Shown here piece after piece: positions 57,571 through 64,000 of a stretch of 64,000 bases of DNA. Position 1 is the stretch's first letter. The number at the start of each line of letters is the position of its first letter. The translations under genes were made by a program, and so were the position numbers. The DNA is taken from assembly GCA_904420175.1 (NCBI GenBank), contig CAJFUF010000009.1:1-64000 (forward strand). Reading direction: 5' to 3'. The stretch comes from Candidatus Schneewindia gallinarum. GTDB taxonomy: Bacteria > Bacillota > Clostridia > Oscillospirales > Ruminococcaceae. The notes under the pieces were generated by a model that was not told the DNA's origin, searched no databases, and worked only from the letters and a program-made list of their open reading frames with translations.

Positions 57571-57730
57571 ATTCCTGTACGCTGTACTGCGCCGTCCTGC
57601 TGGAACCGGCAGGTGTGCCATGGGGCCATCCGCCCTGTGTACAGGCGGCCGGGCTGAAGCCCCCTGTGGAAACTGAAAACAGGATAAAAGAGAGGCGCCC
57701 ACCGTTTCACCCTATACGGAAATCCGCAGG

Positions 57731-58282
57731 GTGAGGGAGCAGACGGAGCGCCTGATTGTCCTTGCCCCCTATATGGACACCCTGCGGCCCGGAAGGGGCA
57801 TGGCGGACGTCCTGCCGGAGGCGCTGAAGGCGGCCGGCGCGCAGGGGGTTGTCATCAACCACTGCGAGAAACCGATGACGCTGACGGCAATCAGACAGAC
57901 CATTGAGCGCGCAAGGGAGCTGGATCTTATCAGCTTTGTCTGTGCGGACACCCTGGCGGAAGCGCAGGCGGTGGCACACTTTTCACCGGACATCATCAAT
58001 CCGGAGCCGACCGACTTAATCGGAAGCAGCAACGAGCGGGACATGGACTACGTGTTTGAGTCCATCCGCCTGATTAAGGAAATCAACCCCAACATCCTGG
58101 TGGAGCAGGCCGCCGGCATCTCCAGCGGTCAGCAGGTGTACGAGCTGATCTCTGCAGGGGCGGAGGCGACGGGCGCCGCATCCGGGATTGTCACGGCGGA
58201 GGATCCGCTGAAAATGGTGGACGAGATGGTCCGAATGGTAATGCAGGCACGTGAAGACAGGAAAATGAGGAAGATAGTATGA
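57731..58282 (+). pseudogene. 5'-truncated triosephosphate-isomerase-like protein gene
   Basis: The frame gives 183 residues from a GTG, and from TERLIVLAP onward it matches TIM-like proteins of about 220-250 residues: PGRGMADVLPEALKAAGA, GVVINHCEKPMTL (His), INPEPTDLIG (Glu), QAAGISSGQQVYELI. The first two beta-alpha units, including the catalytic Lys, are missing. Upstream DNA (57675-57730) holds only scraps such as RRPPF and TLYGN in other frames, so an internal deletion of about 40 codons is likely. Overlap with yjbQ (ATGA) shows it was part of an operon. A functional short form is possible but less likely. Confidence 0.6.
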
Positions 58283-58776
58283 AATTACACAGAGAAACGC
58301 TTCATGTACAGTCAACCGGAACGCGTCCAACGTTCCACATGATCACCGACGAGGTGAAACAGGCGGTCAAAAACTCGGGGATTCTCAACGGCATCTGCGT
58401 TGTCTATTCCCATCACACAACCTGCTCCGTCATGATTCAGGAATGCTCGTTTGACAAGACCTACACCGGGCTGGAATACCTGCAGCAGGACCTTGTGGAT
58501 GTGTTCGAGTCCATCATTCCAACCTGCCGGAAGGAGGGCCAGTACATGCATCCGGGCCCCGAGCTGACGGAATTTTCCGCCCGGCACGGGGAGGACAAGC
58601 CGCAGACCCTGAATACGGACGGGCACCTGCGCTCGGTGTTCCTCGGCAGAAGCGAAACCGTCGTCATTGCCGACGGGCAGCTGGATCTCGGCCAGTTCGG
58701 CCATATCTATTTTGTCGATCTGGATCAGACCTGCGCACGGCAGCGGGAAATTCAGGTTCAAATCATCGGGGAATAA
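58279..58776 (+). CDS. YjbQ family protein
   Basis: 165 residues. YjbQ (UPF0047) motifs: VYSHHTTCSVMIQE near 42, HLRSVFLGRSETVVIADGQLDLGQFGHIYFVDLD near the C-terminus. Some members have weak thiamine-phosphate synthase activity, but the real role is unclear. Its ATG overlaps the stop of the TIM-like gene; these two families are often neighbours in Clostridia (from memory). Confidence 0.92.
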   Translation: MKLHRETLHVQSTGTRPTFHMITDEVKQAVKNSGILNGICVVYSHHTTCSVMIQECSFDKTYTGLEYLQQDLVDVFESIIPTCRKEGQYMHPGPELTEFSARHGEDKPQTLNTDGHLRSVFLGRSETVVIADGQLDLGQFGHIYFVDLDQTCARQREIQVQIIGE

Positions 58777-58840
58777 CCTTTCTGCGCGCCTCCCCGCACC
58801 TGCCGGCCCGTACACCCATCCGGCCCTGGGGGAGATGGCT

Positions 58841-58868
58841 TTGCCTTTTGCGGAATTTGTGCTATAAT
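58841..58868 (+). promoter_or_regulatory. Promoter of the LysM gene
   Basis: TTGCCT (58841-58846), 16-base spacer, TATAAT (58863-58868). Confidence 0.7.
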
Positions 58869-58909
58869 GGCTAACAACGTCATGAAAGTATAAAGGGGAA
58901 CCAGAGCGT

Positions 58910-59332
58910 ATGTCAACCAGTTTTAAATCGGTTCTGATTATTTTACTGTGTCTTGTTGCCATTGCAGGAATTTTCAGCTTGGTGGCCAATTTCAACTTCA
59001 GCGGCCAGGTGGACGACCTGAACAACCGGCTGAACGCGGCGGAGTCGTGGAAAGGCGAAAATGAACAGCTGCGCGAGGAAAATGATGCGCTAACCGCTCA
59101 GATAGACGAGCTGAAGCAGCAGCTGGAAGAGCTGAAAAACAAACGGTACCTTGAGGATAACCAGATTGTGCTGACAAAGCACGTGGTGGCGCAGGGGGAG
59201 ACCCTGACCGGCATCTGCCAGCAGTACGGCATTGAATATGCCTACAGCGTGGACTTTATCCTGCGGCTGAACAACCTCAGCAATCCGAACAGCATCCCGG
59301 TGGGAACAGAACTGTTACTGCCGACAAACTGA
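58910..59332 (+). CDS. Membrane-anchored coiled-coil LysM protein
   Basis: 140 residues. Membrane helix (8-28), coiled coil (about 32-80, ENEQLREENDALTAQIDELK), and a single LysM domain (about 90-138, HVVAQGETLTGICQQYG...LPVGTELLLP-type end). It should bind peptidoglycan from the membrane face and may act as a wall spacer or divisome part. Confidence 0.88.
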   Translation: MSTSFKSVLIILLCLVAIAGIFSLVANFNFSGQVDDLNNRLNAAESWKGENEQLREENDALTAQIDELKQQLEELKNKRYLEDNQIVLTKHVVAQGETLTGICQQYGIEYAYSVDFILRLNNLSNPNSIPVGTELLLPTN

Positions 59333-59340
59333 AGCAAATG

Positions 59341-59380
59341 AAAAAAGCGCCGCCCCCTTTAAACGGGGGCGGCGCTTTTT
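59341..59380. terminator. Bidirectional terminator
   Basis: About 16-bp perfect GC stem, seven-base loop, A6 before and T5 after. Confidence 0.93.
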
Positions 59381-59386
59381 CGCGGT

Positions 59387-59857
59387 TTATTCGTGCTGCT
59401 TACAGCTTAATTCCTGCACATCCAGCCGGAAAACAGCCACCCGGTCCACCCCGGCGCTTTCAAACTACCAGGTTCCCTTGCCGGTGTAGTGCTGCATAAT
59501 CAGCTGCAGCGCCAGCACTTTTTCCGCCGGCTCCTCCACCATGGACACGGCGCCGGTGCCGATGACGCTTTGAAAGCGGAAGGAGTGGCCGCAGGCCGTC
59601 TCATGGGGGTTGAGGCGGAAATTGGTGTCCAGCTCAAACCCGGCGCAGCCGTTCCTATGAATCAAATCCAGCTTGCGGCCCTGCGACGCGCTGTGGAAGT
59701 AGAACACCGGGCGGCCGCCGCACCGCCGGAAGCCGAAGTTCAGCGGGACAATATACGGACGCATCCCGTCCGCCAGCGCCAGCCTGCAGCAGTCGCACCG
59801 GGCGATGATGTCATCAATCACCGCCGGATCCGTAATCTCTCTGTCACTGCGTCTCAT
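59387..59857 (-). pseudogene. Pyridoxamine-phosphate-oxidase/Nim-like flavoprotein gene split by an in-frame TAG
   Basis: The 5' part (59857-59468, 130 codons) begins MRRSDREITD and shows the Nim/PNPOx fold (DCCRLALADGMRPYIVPLNFGF, then HSASQGRKLDLI). After GKGTW an in-frame TAG (59467-59465) interrupts, and the same frame then continues for 25 codons as FESAGVDRVAVFRLDVQELS to TAA (59389-59387). That tail is just what family members carry at their C-terminus, so one G-to-T change (GAG to TAG) probably made the stop. The protein would lose its last strand. Suppression is possible but no evidence is seen. Family binds FMN. Confidence 0.8.
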
Positions 59858-59927
59858 ATAAAAATCCTTTCAATAGAAATAGTAAGCGCCTGCGGCCGAT
59901 GCCGCAGGCGCTTCTTTTTCTTTCCGG

Positions 59928-61115
59928 TTATGCCTGCGGCTGCTCCGGAGGCGGGGTCTGCTCCCCGGCAGACGACAGATCCGCGGCAGCAGCCTGTGCA
60001 GCCATGGCCGCGCTGATGGCGGCCTCCTCCTTGAAGCCGCGGTTAATCAGCTTGACAATGAACACCCAGGCCGCCACAATCAGCAGGCCCAGCAGGACAT
60101 ACTGTAAGCTTTCGTTCCAAACCTCGAAGCAGAAGAAATCCCACAGCGCGTGCAGCAGGACGGGAACGGCATACAGCATAAAGAAGCGGGAGTTGCCAAT
60201 GTCCCCAAGCCGCAGAGGGTGGCCCGGCCGGCGCATCGCCATCAGCGCCGCCCCGGCAATGGCGGTCCACACCACATGCCCGCCGACACTGAGCCCGCCG
60301 CGGACAAACAGAATCTGAATGGCCTGCTCCATACTTGACATCCGCATGGCGTAGCCCGCCGTTTCAAATACGGCGAAGCCTGCGCCCACCGCTGCACCAA
60401 TCAGCAGTCCATTTAAAATATAGCCGGAGCGCAGCTGCCGCAGGAATAAGCCGGCAGTCAGGGCCTTGGCGGTTTCCTCTGAAATGCCGATTACCAGCGC
60501 CAGCACAATGCTGCCGCCAACACCCCATGACAGGATCCCGTCAAACAGCGGCTGTAACACAAACGTCAGCAGCAGGGACAGGGCGCCGCCCACAAAGAAC
60601 ACCTTTGCCACATCGAAAAGGCTGATGTTGCGGGGCTTGTTGGTCTCCCAGAAGAACAGCATCAGGGAAAAGGGGATGGCCATCGAGCCGATAAAGATGA
60701 GTCCCGGGATGATGTTCCCCGCCGTCTGCTGGAACAGGGTCCAGCAGAGATAAAGGATGAAGAAGCAGGCACCCAGCACCAGCAGCACACGGGAGAACAG
60801 CCACGGCTTGCGCCACTCCCGGTACTGGGGCAGGCCTGCCGCCCCGGTCCCGCTGACCATCAGCGCGTCCTGATCCTCCTTAGAGTGCTTTTTGAAAATT
60901 TCACTGAACAGCTCCCGGAAGGTGATGACATTTTTCGTGTTGTCACCGGTGATGGTGTTAAAGACCTTCTGCACGTTTTCCTTCACATCGTCAAAGTTGA
61001 TGGAAGAGCCCTGCGGCGCAGCCGCACTCTGCATGGGAGCGTTCTGATCCCCTCCGCAGCGGGAGCAGAAATTGGCCCCCTCGGGCAGCTCGTTTCCACA
61101 ATATTTACAAAACAT
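59928..61115 (-). CDS. PrsW-family intramembrane protease with zinc ribbon
   Basis: 395 residues from ATG at 61115, 8 bases after GGGGG. N-terminal zinc ribbon CKYCGNELP...CSRCG, linker, then about nine membrane helices. PrsW motifs: ISEETAKAL (Glu-Glu) near 222, AGFAVFETAGYAMR near 250, VGGHVVWTAIAG near 285 and HALWDFF near 330. PrsW cleaves anti-sigma factors in the membrane (site-1). No sigma/anti-sigma pair is nearby. Starts 2 bases before the end of the nucleoside hydrolase gene region, so they are co-transcribed. Confidence 0.9.
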   Translation of the reverse strand: MFCKYCGNELPEGANFCSRCGGDQNAPMQSAAAPQGSSINFDDVKENVQKVFNTITGDNTKNVITFRELFSEIFKKHSKEDQDALMVSGTGAAGLPQYREWRKPWLFSRVLLVLGACFFILYLCWTLFQQTAGNIIPGLIFIGSMAIPFSLMLFFWETNKPRNISLFDVAKVFFVGGALSLLLTFVLQPLFDGILSWGVGGSIVLALVIGISEETAKALTAGLFLRQLRSGYILNGLLIGAAVGAGFAVFETAGYAMRMSSMEQAIQILFVRGGLSVGGHVVWTAIAGAALMAMRRPGHPLRLGDIGNSRFFMLYAVPVLLHALWDFFCFEVWNESLQYVLLGLLIVAAWVFIVKLINRGFKEEAAISAAMAAQAAAADLSSAGEQTPPPEQPQA

Positions 61116-61117
61116 AA

Positions 61118-62107
61118 TCAATTCCCCCTTGCCAGCACTTCCGCCAGCATTTTCAAATATTTGTCCTTGTCCCCGCGCATGGCGACGTAGGTGGGAAGGG
61201 TCGGCTTCTCACCCGGTCGCATGTCGCACAGCAGCTGCCCGTCGGCCCGGCCGCCGCCGAGGTCAATGTCGCACGCACAGTGCCACAGGTCGGTGATAAC
61301 GGTGGGATCCAAAAGGAAGCACACGGTCAGCGGGTCGTGCAGGGCGTTTTTCCCGTTGTCGCTGAAACCAAGCAACTCCTCCGCCTCAATCCGGTGCAGG
61401 ACAAGGTCCGCTGCAAATTTTGCGGCTTTCGTGCCGGAAGCCGCCATGAATGCAGCATCTTCCCTCGACAGGGAGACGCTTTTGGTTGCATCCAGCGGGA
61501 TGACTACCACCGGGGCGCCGCATTCCAGCACAATTTTGGCTGCCTCCGGGTCGTTGAAGAAGTTGGATTCTGCCGCCATGGACTTGTTGGCCTCGTGTAC
61601 GCCGCCACCCATGACCACAATGCCCTCGATGTTTTGTGCAATGGACGGATCCATGCGCAGCGCCATGCCGATGTTGGTCACCGGGCCCAGCGGGACAAGG
61701 GTAATTTTCTCCTTCGTCTCCCGCAGGGTGCGCAGCAGGAAGGAGCAGGCGTGCTCTGTCTGCGGTTTTGTCACGGCTTCAGGCAAATCCAGATACCGGT
61801 CGTGGATGGCCACCTCTTTGCCGTCAATCACCTTGCTAATCGCCTTGATTTTCGGGTTAATCATGCGTCCGGGGGTCAGCAGCTTCACCATGCCCTCGTT
61901 GCAGCCGGGGTAAACGGGGATGTCCTGCCGCCCCAGCAGTTCCAGCACGCGCAGGGTGTTCTCCGTCGTGTACTTCACCGGCAGGTTGCCGTGGGTGGTG
62001 GTGATGGCAAGAATGTCGAACTGGTCCGAAAGCACCGCCGTCATCAGGGCGACCGCATCGTCCGATCCGGTGTCGCAGTCGATAATAAGCCTCCTCTTTT
62101 TCTCCAA
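61118..62107 (-). CDS. Nucleoside hydrolase, copy 2
   Basis: 329 residues from TTG at 62107, 9 bases after AAGGAGG, giving exactly the length of its paralogue. IIDCDTGSDDAVAL at the N-terminus binds Ca2+, THGN near 40, NFFNDPEAA near 165 and ALHDPLTV near 245 complete the active site. Hydrolyses purine or pyrimidine ribosides to base plus ribose. Nearly identical to copy 1 over long stretches; differences cluster around residues 150-155 (PLGPV versus AFGPM) and 195-230, which may change specificity. Confidence 0.93.
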   Translation of the reverse strand: MEKKRRLIIDCDTGSDDAVALMTAVLSDQFDILAITTTHGNLPVKYTTENTLRVLELLGRQDIPVYPGCNEGMVKLLTPGRMINPKIKAISKVIDGKEVAIHDRYLDLPEAVTKPQTEHACSFLLRTLRETKEKITLVPLGPVTNIGMALRMDPSIAQNIEGIVVMGGGVHEANKSMAAESNFFNDPEAAKIVLECGAPVVVIPLDATKSVSLSREDAAFMAASGTKAAKFAADLVLHRIEAEELLGFSDNGKNALHDPLTVCFLLDPTVITDLWHCACDIDLGGGRADGQLLCDMRPGEKPTLPTYVAMRGDKDKYLKMLAEVLARGN

Positions 62108-62165
62108 AATAGAAAACCTCCTTTTCAATAATTATACATCAGCGGAAGGAATGATGAAAGGGGTT

Positions 62166-63155
62166 TCATCTTCCTTTTGCAAGCGTGTGGGTAAGCAGGG
62201 ACAGGTATTTGTCCTTGTCCCCGCGCATGGCGACGTAGGTGGGAAGGGTCGGCTTCTCACCCGGCCGCATGTCGCACAGCAGCTGCCCGTCGGCCCGGCC
62301 GCCGCCGAGGTCGATGTCGCACGCACAGTGCCGCAGGTCGGTAATAACGGTGGGCTCCAGAAGAAAACAGATGGTCAGCGGGTCGTGCAGCCCGTTTTTC
62401 CCGTTGTCGCTGAAACCAAGCAGCTCGGCCGCTTCAAGGGCGTGCAAAACCAGCCCGGCGGCAAAGGTCGCCGCCGTCGTGCCGGACGAAGCAATTTTTG
62501 CAATGTCCTCGCGGGACAGGGCCACATCATTGGTTGCATCCAGCGGGATAACCACCACCGGGGCACCGCATTCCAGCACAATTTTGGCCGCCTCCGGGTC
62601 GTTGAAGAAGTTGGATTCCGCCGCCATGGACTTGTTGGCCTCGTGTACGCCGCCGCCCATGACCACAATGCCTTCGATGTTTTGCGCAATGGACGGATCC
62701 ATACGCAGTGCCATGCCGATGTTGGTCATCGGGCCGAACGCCGCCAGGATGATTTTCTCCTTCGTCTCCCGCAGGGTGCGCAGCAGGAAGGAGCAGGCGT
62801 GCTCCGCCTGCGGCTTTGTCACGGCTTCAGGCAAGTCCAGATACCGGTCGTGAAAGGCCACCTCTTTGCCGTCAATCACCTTGCTGATTGCCTTGATTTT
62901 CGGGTTAACCATACGGCCGGGGGTCAGCAGCTTCACCATGCCCTCGTTGCAGCCGGGGTAAACGGGAATGTCCTGCCGCCCCAGCAGTTCCAGCACACGC
63001 AGGGTGTTCTCCGTTGTGTACTTCACCGGCAGGTTGCCGTGGGTGGTGGTAACGGCAAGAATGTCGAACCGGTCCGAAAGCACCGCCGTCATCAGGGCGA
63101 CTGCATCGTCCGACCCGGTGTCGCAGTCGATGATAAGCTTCTGTTTTCTGCTCAA
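62166..63155 (-). CDS. Nucleoside hydrolase, copy 1
   Basis: 329 residues from a TTG start with AAAGGGGG upstream. Same motifs as copy 2 (IIDCDTGSDDA, THGN, NFFNDPEAA, GLHDPLTI). First gene of a three-gene unit with copy 2 and prsW; 58 bases separate the copies. Likely cytosolic riboside salvage enzyme. Confidence 0.93.
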   Translation of the reverse strand: MSRKQKLIIDCDTGSDDAVALMTAVLSDRFDILAVTTTHGNLPVKYTTENTLRVLELLGRQDIPVYPGCNEGMVKLLTPGRMVNPKIKAISKVIDGKEVAFHDRYLDLPEAVTKPQAEHACSFLLRTLRETKEKIILAAFGPMTNIGMALRMDPSIAQNIEGIVVMGGGVHEANKSMAAESNFFNDPEAAKIVLECGAPVVVIPLDATNDVALSREDIAKIASSGTTAATFAAGLVLHALEAAELLGFSDNGKNGLHDPLTICFLLEPTVITDLRHCACDIDLGGGRADGQLLCDMRPGEKPTLPTYVAMRGDKDKYLSLLTHTLAKGR

Positions 63156-63268
63156 TTAATAACCCCCTTTATGATAATTTCTACCAATTCTAATAGTACA
63201 TGGATTTTGACGCCTTCACAAGTCGCAGAATACACAAAAAAACACGGCCTTTTTTGGAACACGACCTC

Positions 63269-63297
63269 TTGTGAAGCAGGGGGGATTCGAGTATAAT
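63269..63297 (+). promoter_or_regulatory. Promoter of the TRIC channel gene
   Basis: TTGTGA (63269-63274), 17-base spacer, TATAAT (63292-63297). The start site is near 63304, which rules out the upstream in-frame ATG at 63296. Confidence 0.8.
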
Positions 63298-63334
63298 GAA
63301 TTTTATCGAAGCAAAAAGGGGAGAAGCCGTGGGC

Positions 63335-63985
63335 ATGGACGTAATCGACCTGCTGATTTTTATTTTTGAACTGCTTGGCACCGTGGCATTCGCCGTGTCC
63401 GGCGGTATGGCTGCCATCCAGCGCAGGATGGATCTGTTTGGGGTGCTGGTTCTTGGCTGCACCACTGCCTGTGGCGGCGGCATGATACGGGACATTCTTC
63501 TCGGGCGGACGCCGCCTGCCGTGTTCCAAAACCCGGTTTACATCATCACGGCAGCCCTGTCCCTGTGTGTGCTGGCGCTGGTGCTGCATTTCGACAGGGG
63601 AACGGTGGCGCTTCAAAAGCTTATCAGCGTGTTTGACACCGTGGGCCTCGGGATTTTTTGCGTCGTGGGTGCGGATACTGCAATCCGGGCCGGTTTTGGG
63701 GATAATATGTTTTTGGTGGTGTTTGTCGGTGTATGCACCGGCATTGGCGGCGGTATGCTCAGGGACATCCTGGCGGACCGCGCACCCACCGTGCTGCGAA
63801 GGGAACTGTACGCCCTGCCCGGCATCTGCGGCAGCGTGGCGTATTTCCTGCTGTTGGGCGTCCTGCCGCGCACAGTGTGTATGCTGTGCGGTGCGGCAGT
63901 GACGATTGCGTTTCGTTTTGCCGCCGTGTATTTCGGCTGGCATCTGCCGGTGCTGGGGGATAAAGCGGGAAGGAGCAAGCCGTGA
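63335..63985 (+). CDS. TRIC-family (UPF0126) cation channel
   Basis: 216 residues from ATG at 63335 (GTG at 63329, nearer to AAGGGGAG, is an alternative). Seven hydrophobic helices in two repeats, each with the TRIC glycine motif: GGGMIRDILLGR near 50 and GGGMLRDILADR near 137. Bacterial TRIC proteins are trimeric K+/cation channels. The stop overlaps the start of the next gene. Confidence 0.92.
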   Translation: MDVIDLLIFIFELLGTVAFAVSGGMAAIQRRMDLFGVLVLGCTTACGGGMIRDILLGRTPPAVFQNPVYIITAALSLCVLALVLHFDRGTVALQKLISVFDTVGLGIFCVVGADTAIRAGFGDNMFLVVFVGVCTGIGGGMLRDILADRAPTVLRRELYALPGICGSVAYFLLLGVLPRTVCMLCGAAVTIAFRFAAVYFGWHLPVLGDKAGRSKP

Positions 63986-64000
63986 AGGAAAAGGTCAAAC
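63982..64000 (+). CDS. Start of a downstream gene (cut by the window end)
   Basis: GTG start overlapping the TRIC stop (GTGA), with AAGGAG 7-8 bases upstream; only MKEKVK is visible. Confidence 0.5.

Larger units (their letters stand above)
61118..63155. repeat. Direct tandem duplication of about 1 kb
   Basis: The two nucleoside hydrolase genes share long identical DNA blocks, for example around 61164-61216 and 62212-62264, and 61900-61960 and 62940-63000. Arrangement and shared TTG start point to a fairly recent tandem duplication, with faster change in the middle. Confidence 0.85.

Noticed and set aside
1..64000. CRISPR array, rRNA operon, intact insertion sequence or integrase
   Set aside because: No regularly spaced direct repeats, no rRNA signature and no transposase or recombinase motif were seen on either strand.

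Overview
The window reads as chromosomal DNA from a GC-rich anaerobic Clostridia-type Firmicute (Oscillospirales/Ruminococcaceae-like is my inference). The evidence is strong AGGAGG ribosome-binding sites, TTGACA-N17-TATAAT promoters, two T-box leaders, a CIRCE element, a Spo0A homologue, group B and group C [FeFe]-hydrogenase homologues with a Rex repressor, DegV, DUF1836, DUF1540, RNase Y, and frequent TTG starts. I see no rRNA, no CRISPR array and no intact insertion sequence.

Layout. 1-4.7 kb: a chimeric GLUG-repeat surface protein, DegV, a DUF1836 regulator, and an AT-rich patch with a DUF3592-like membrane protein and a broken gene. 4.7-12.4 kb: two overlapping MutS-like ATPases, then a tryptophan regulon (Trp T-box, ABC importer, TrpB2). 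12.4-15.4 kb: small clostridial proteins, uridine phosphorylase, a membrane-anchored SGNH hydrolase. 15.8-19.8 kb: a GntR-controlled operon with two ADP-ribosylglycohydrolase paralogues (one lacking its metal ligands) and a PfkB kinase. 20-23.6 kb: a Spo0A with a dead receiver, a holin-like gene, DNA polymerase IV, a phage-like coiled-coil protein, tRNA-Lys. 23.7-28.1 kb: a truncated CdaR-like protein and a pfkB-SIS-SIS operon divergent from a Crp-family regulator. 28.1-36.2 kb: T-box/thrS, rny, a Ser-rich SGNH protein, metNIQ. 36.2-44.4 kb: SDR, HAD and SLOG proteins, an isolated 28-residue membrane peptide gene, a second DNA polymerase IV, a GT28 glycosyltransferase, a PadR/HAAS cassette and a large unknown exported protein. 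44.4-52.9 kb: rex, a papain-like peptidase, HAD, GNAT, CIRCE-controlled htpG, cysK. 52.9-58.8 kb: a hydrogenase/sensor operon with a Rex operator over its -35 box, then a 5'-truncated TIM-like gene and yjbQ. 58.9-64 kb: a LysM protein, a flavoprotein gene split by an in-frame TAG, PrsW, tandemly duplicated nucleoside hydrolases, a TRIC channel.

How the parts work together. Three loci suggest salvage of ribosides or phosphosugars: uridine phosphorylase, the DraG/PfkB operon, and the nucleoside hydrolase pair. The redox theme is Rex plus the hydrogenase/HydS/PP2C operon. The most unusual items are the Spo0A with all receiver catalytic residues replaced, the DraG enzyme/pseudoenzyme pair under a double palindromic operator abutting the -10, the Crp-family regulator with a perfect palindrome about 42 bp upstream of the predicted pfkB-SIS-SIS start, and the sensory hydrogenase cluster. 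All functional names come from motif recognition by eye; no database search was run.
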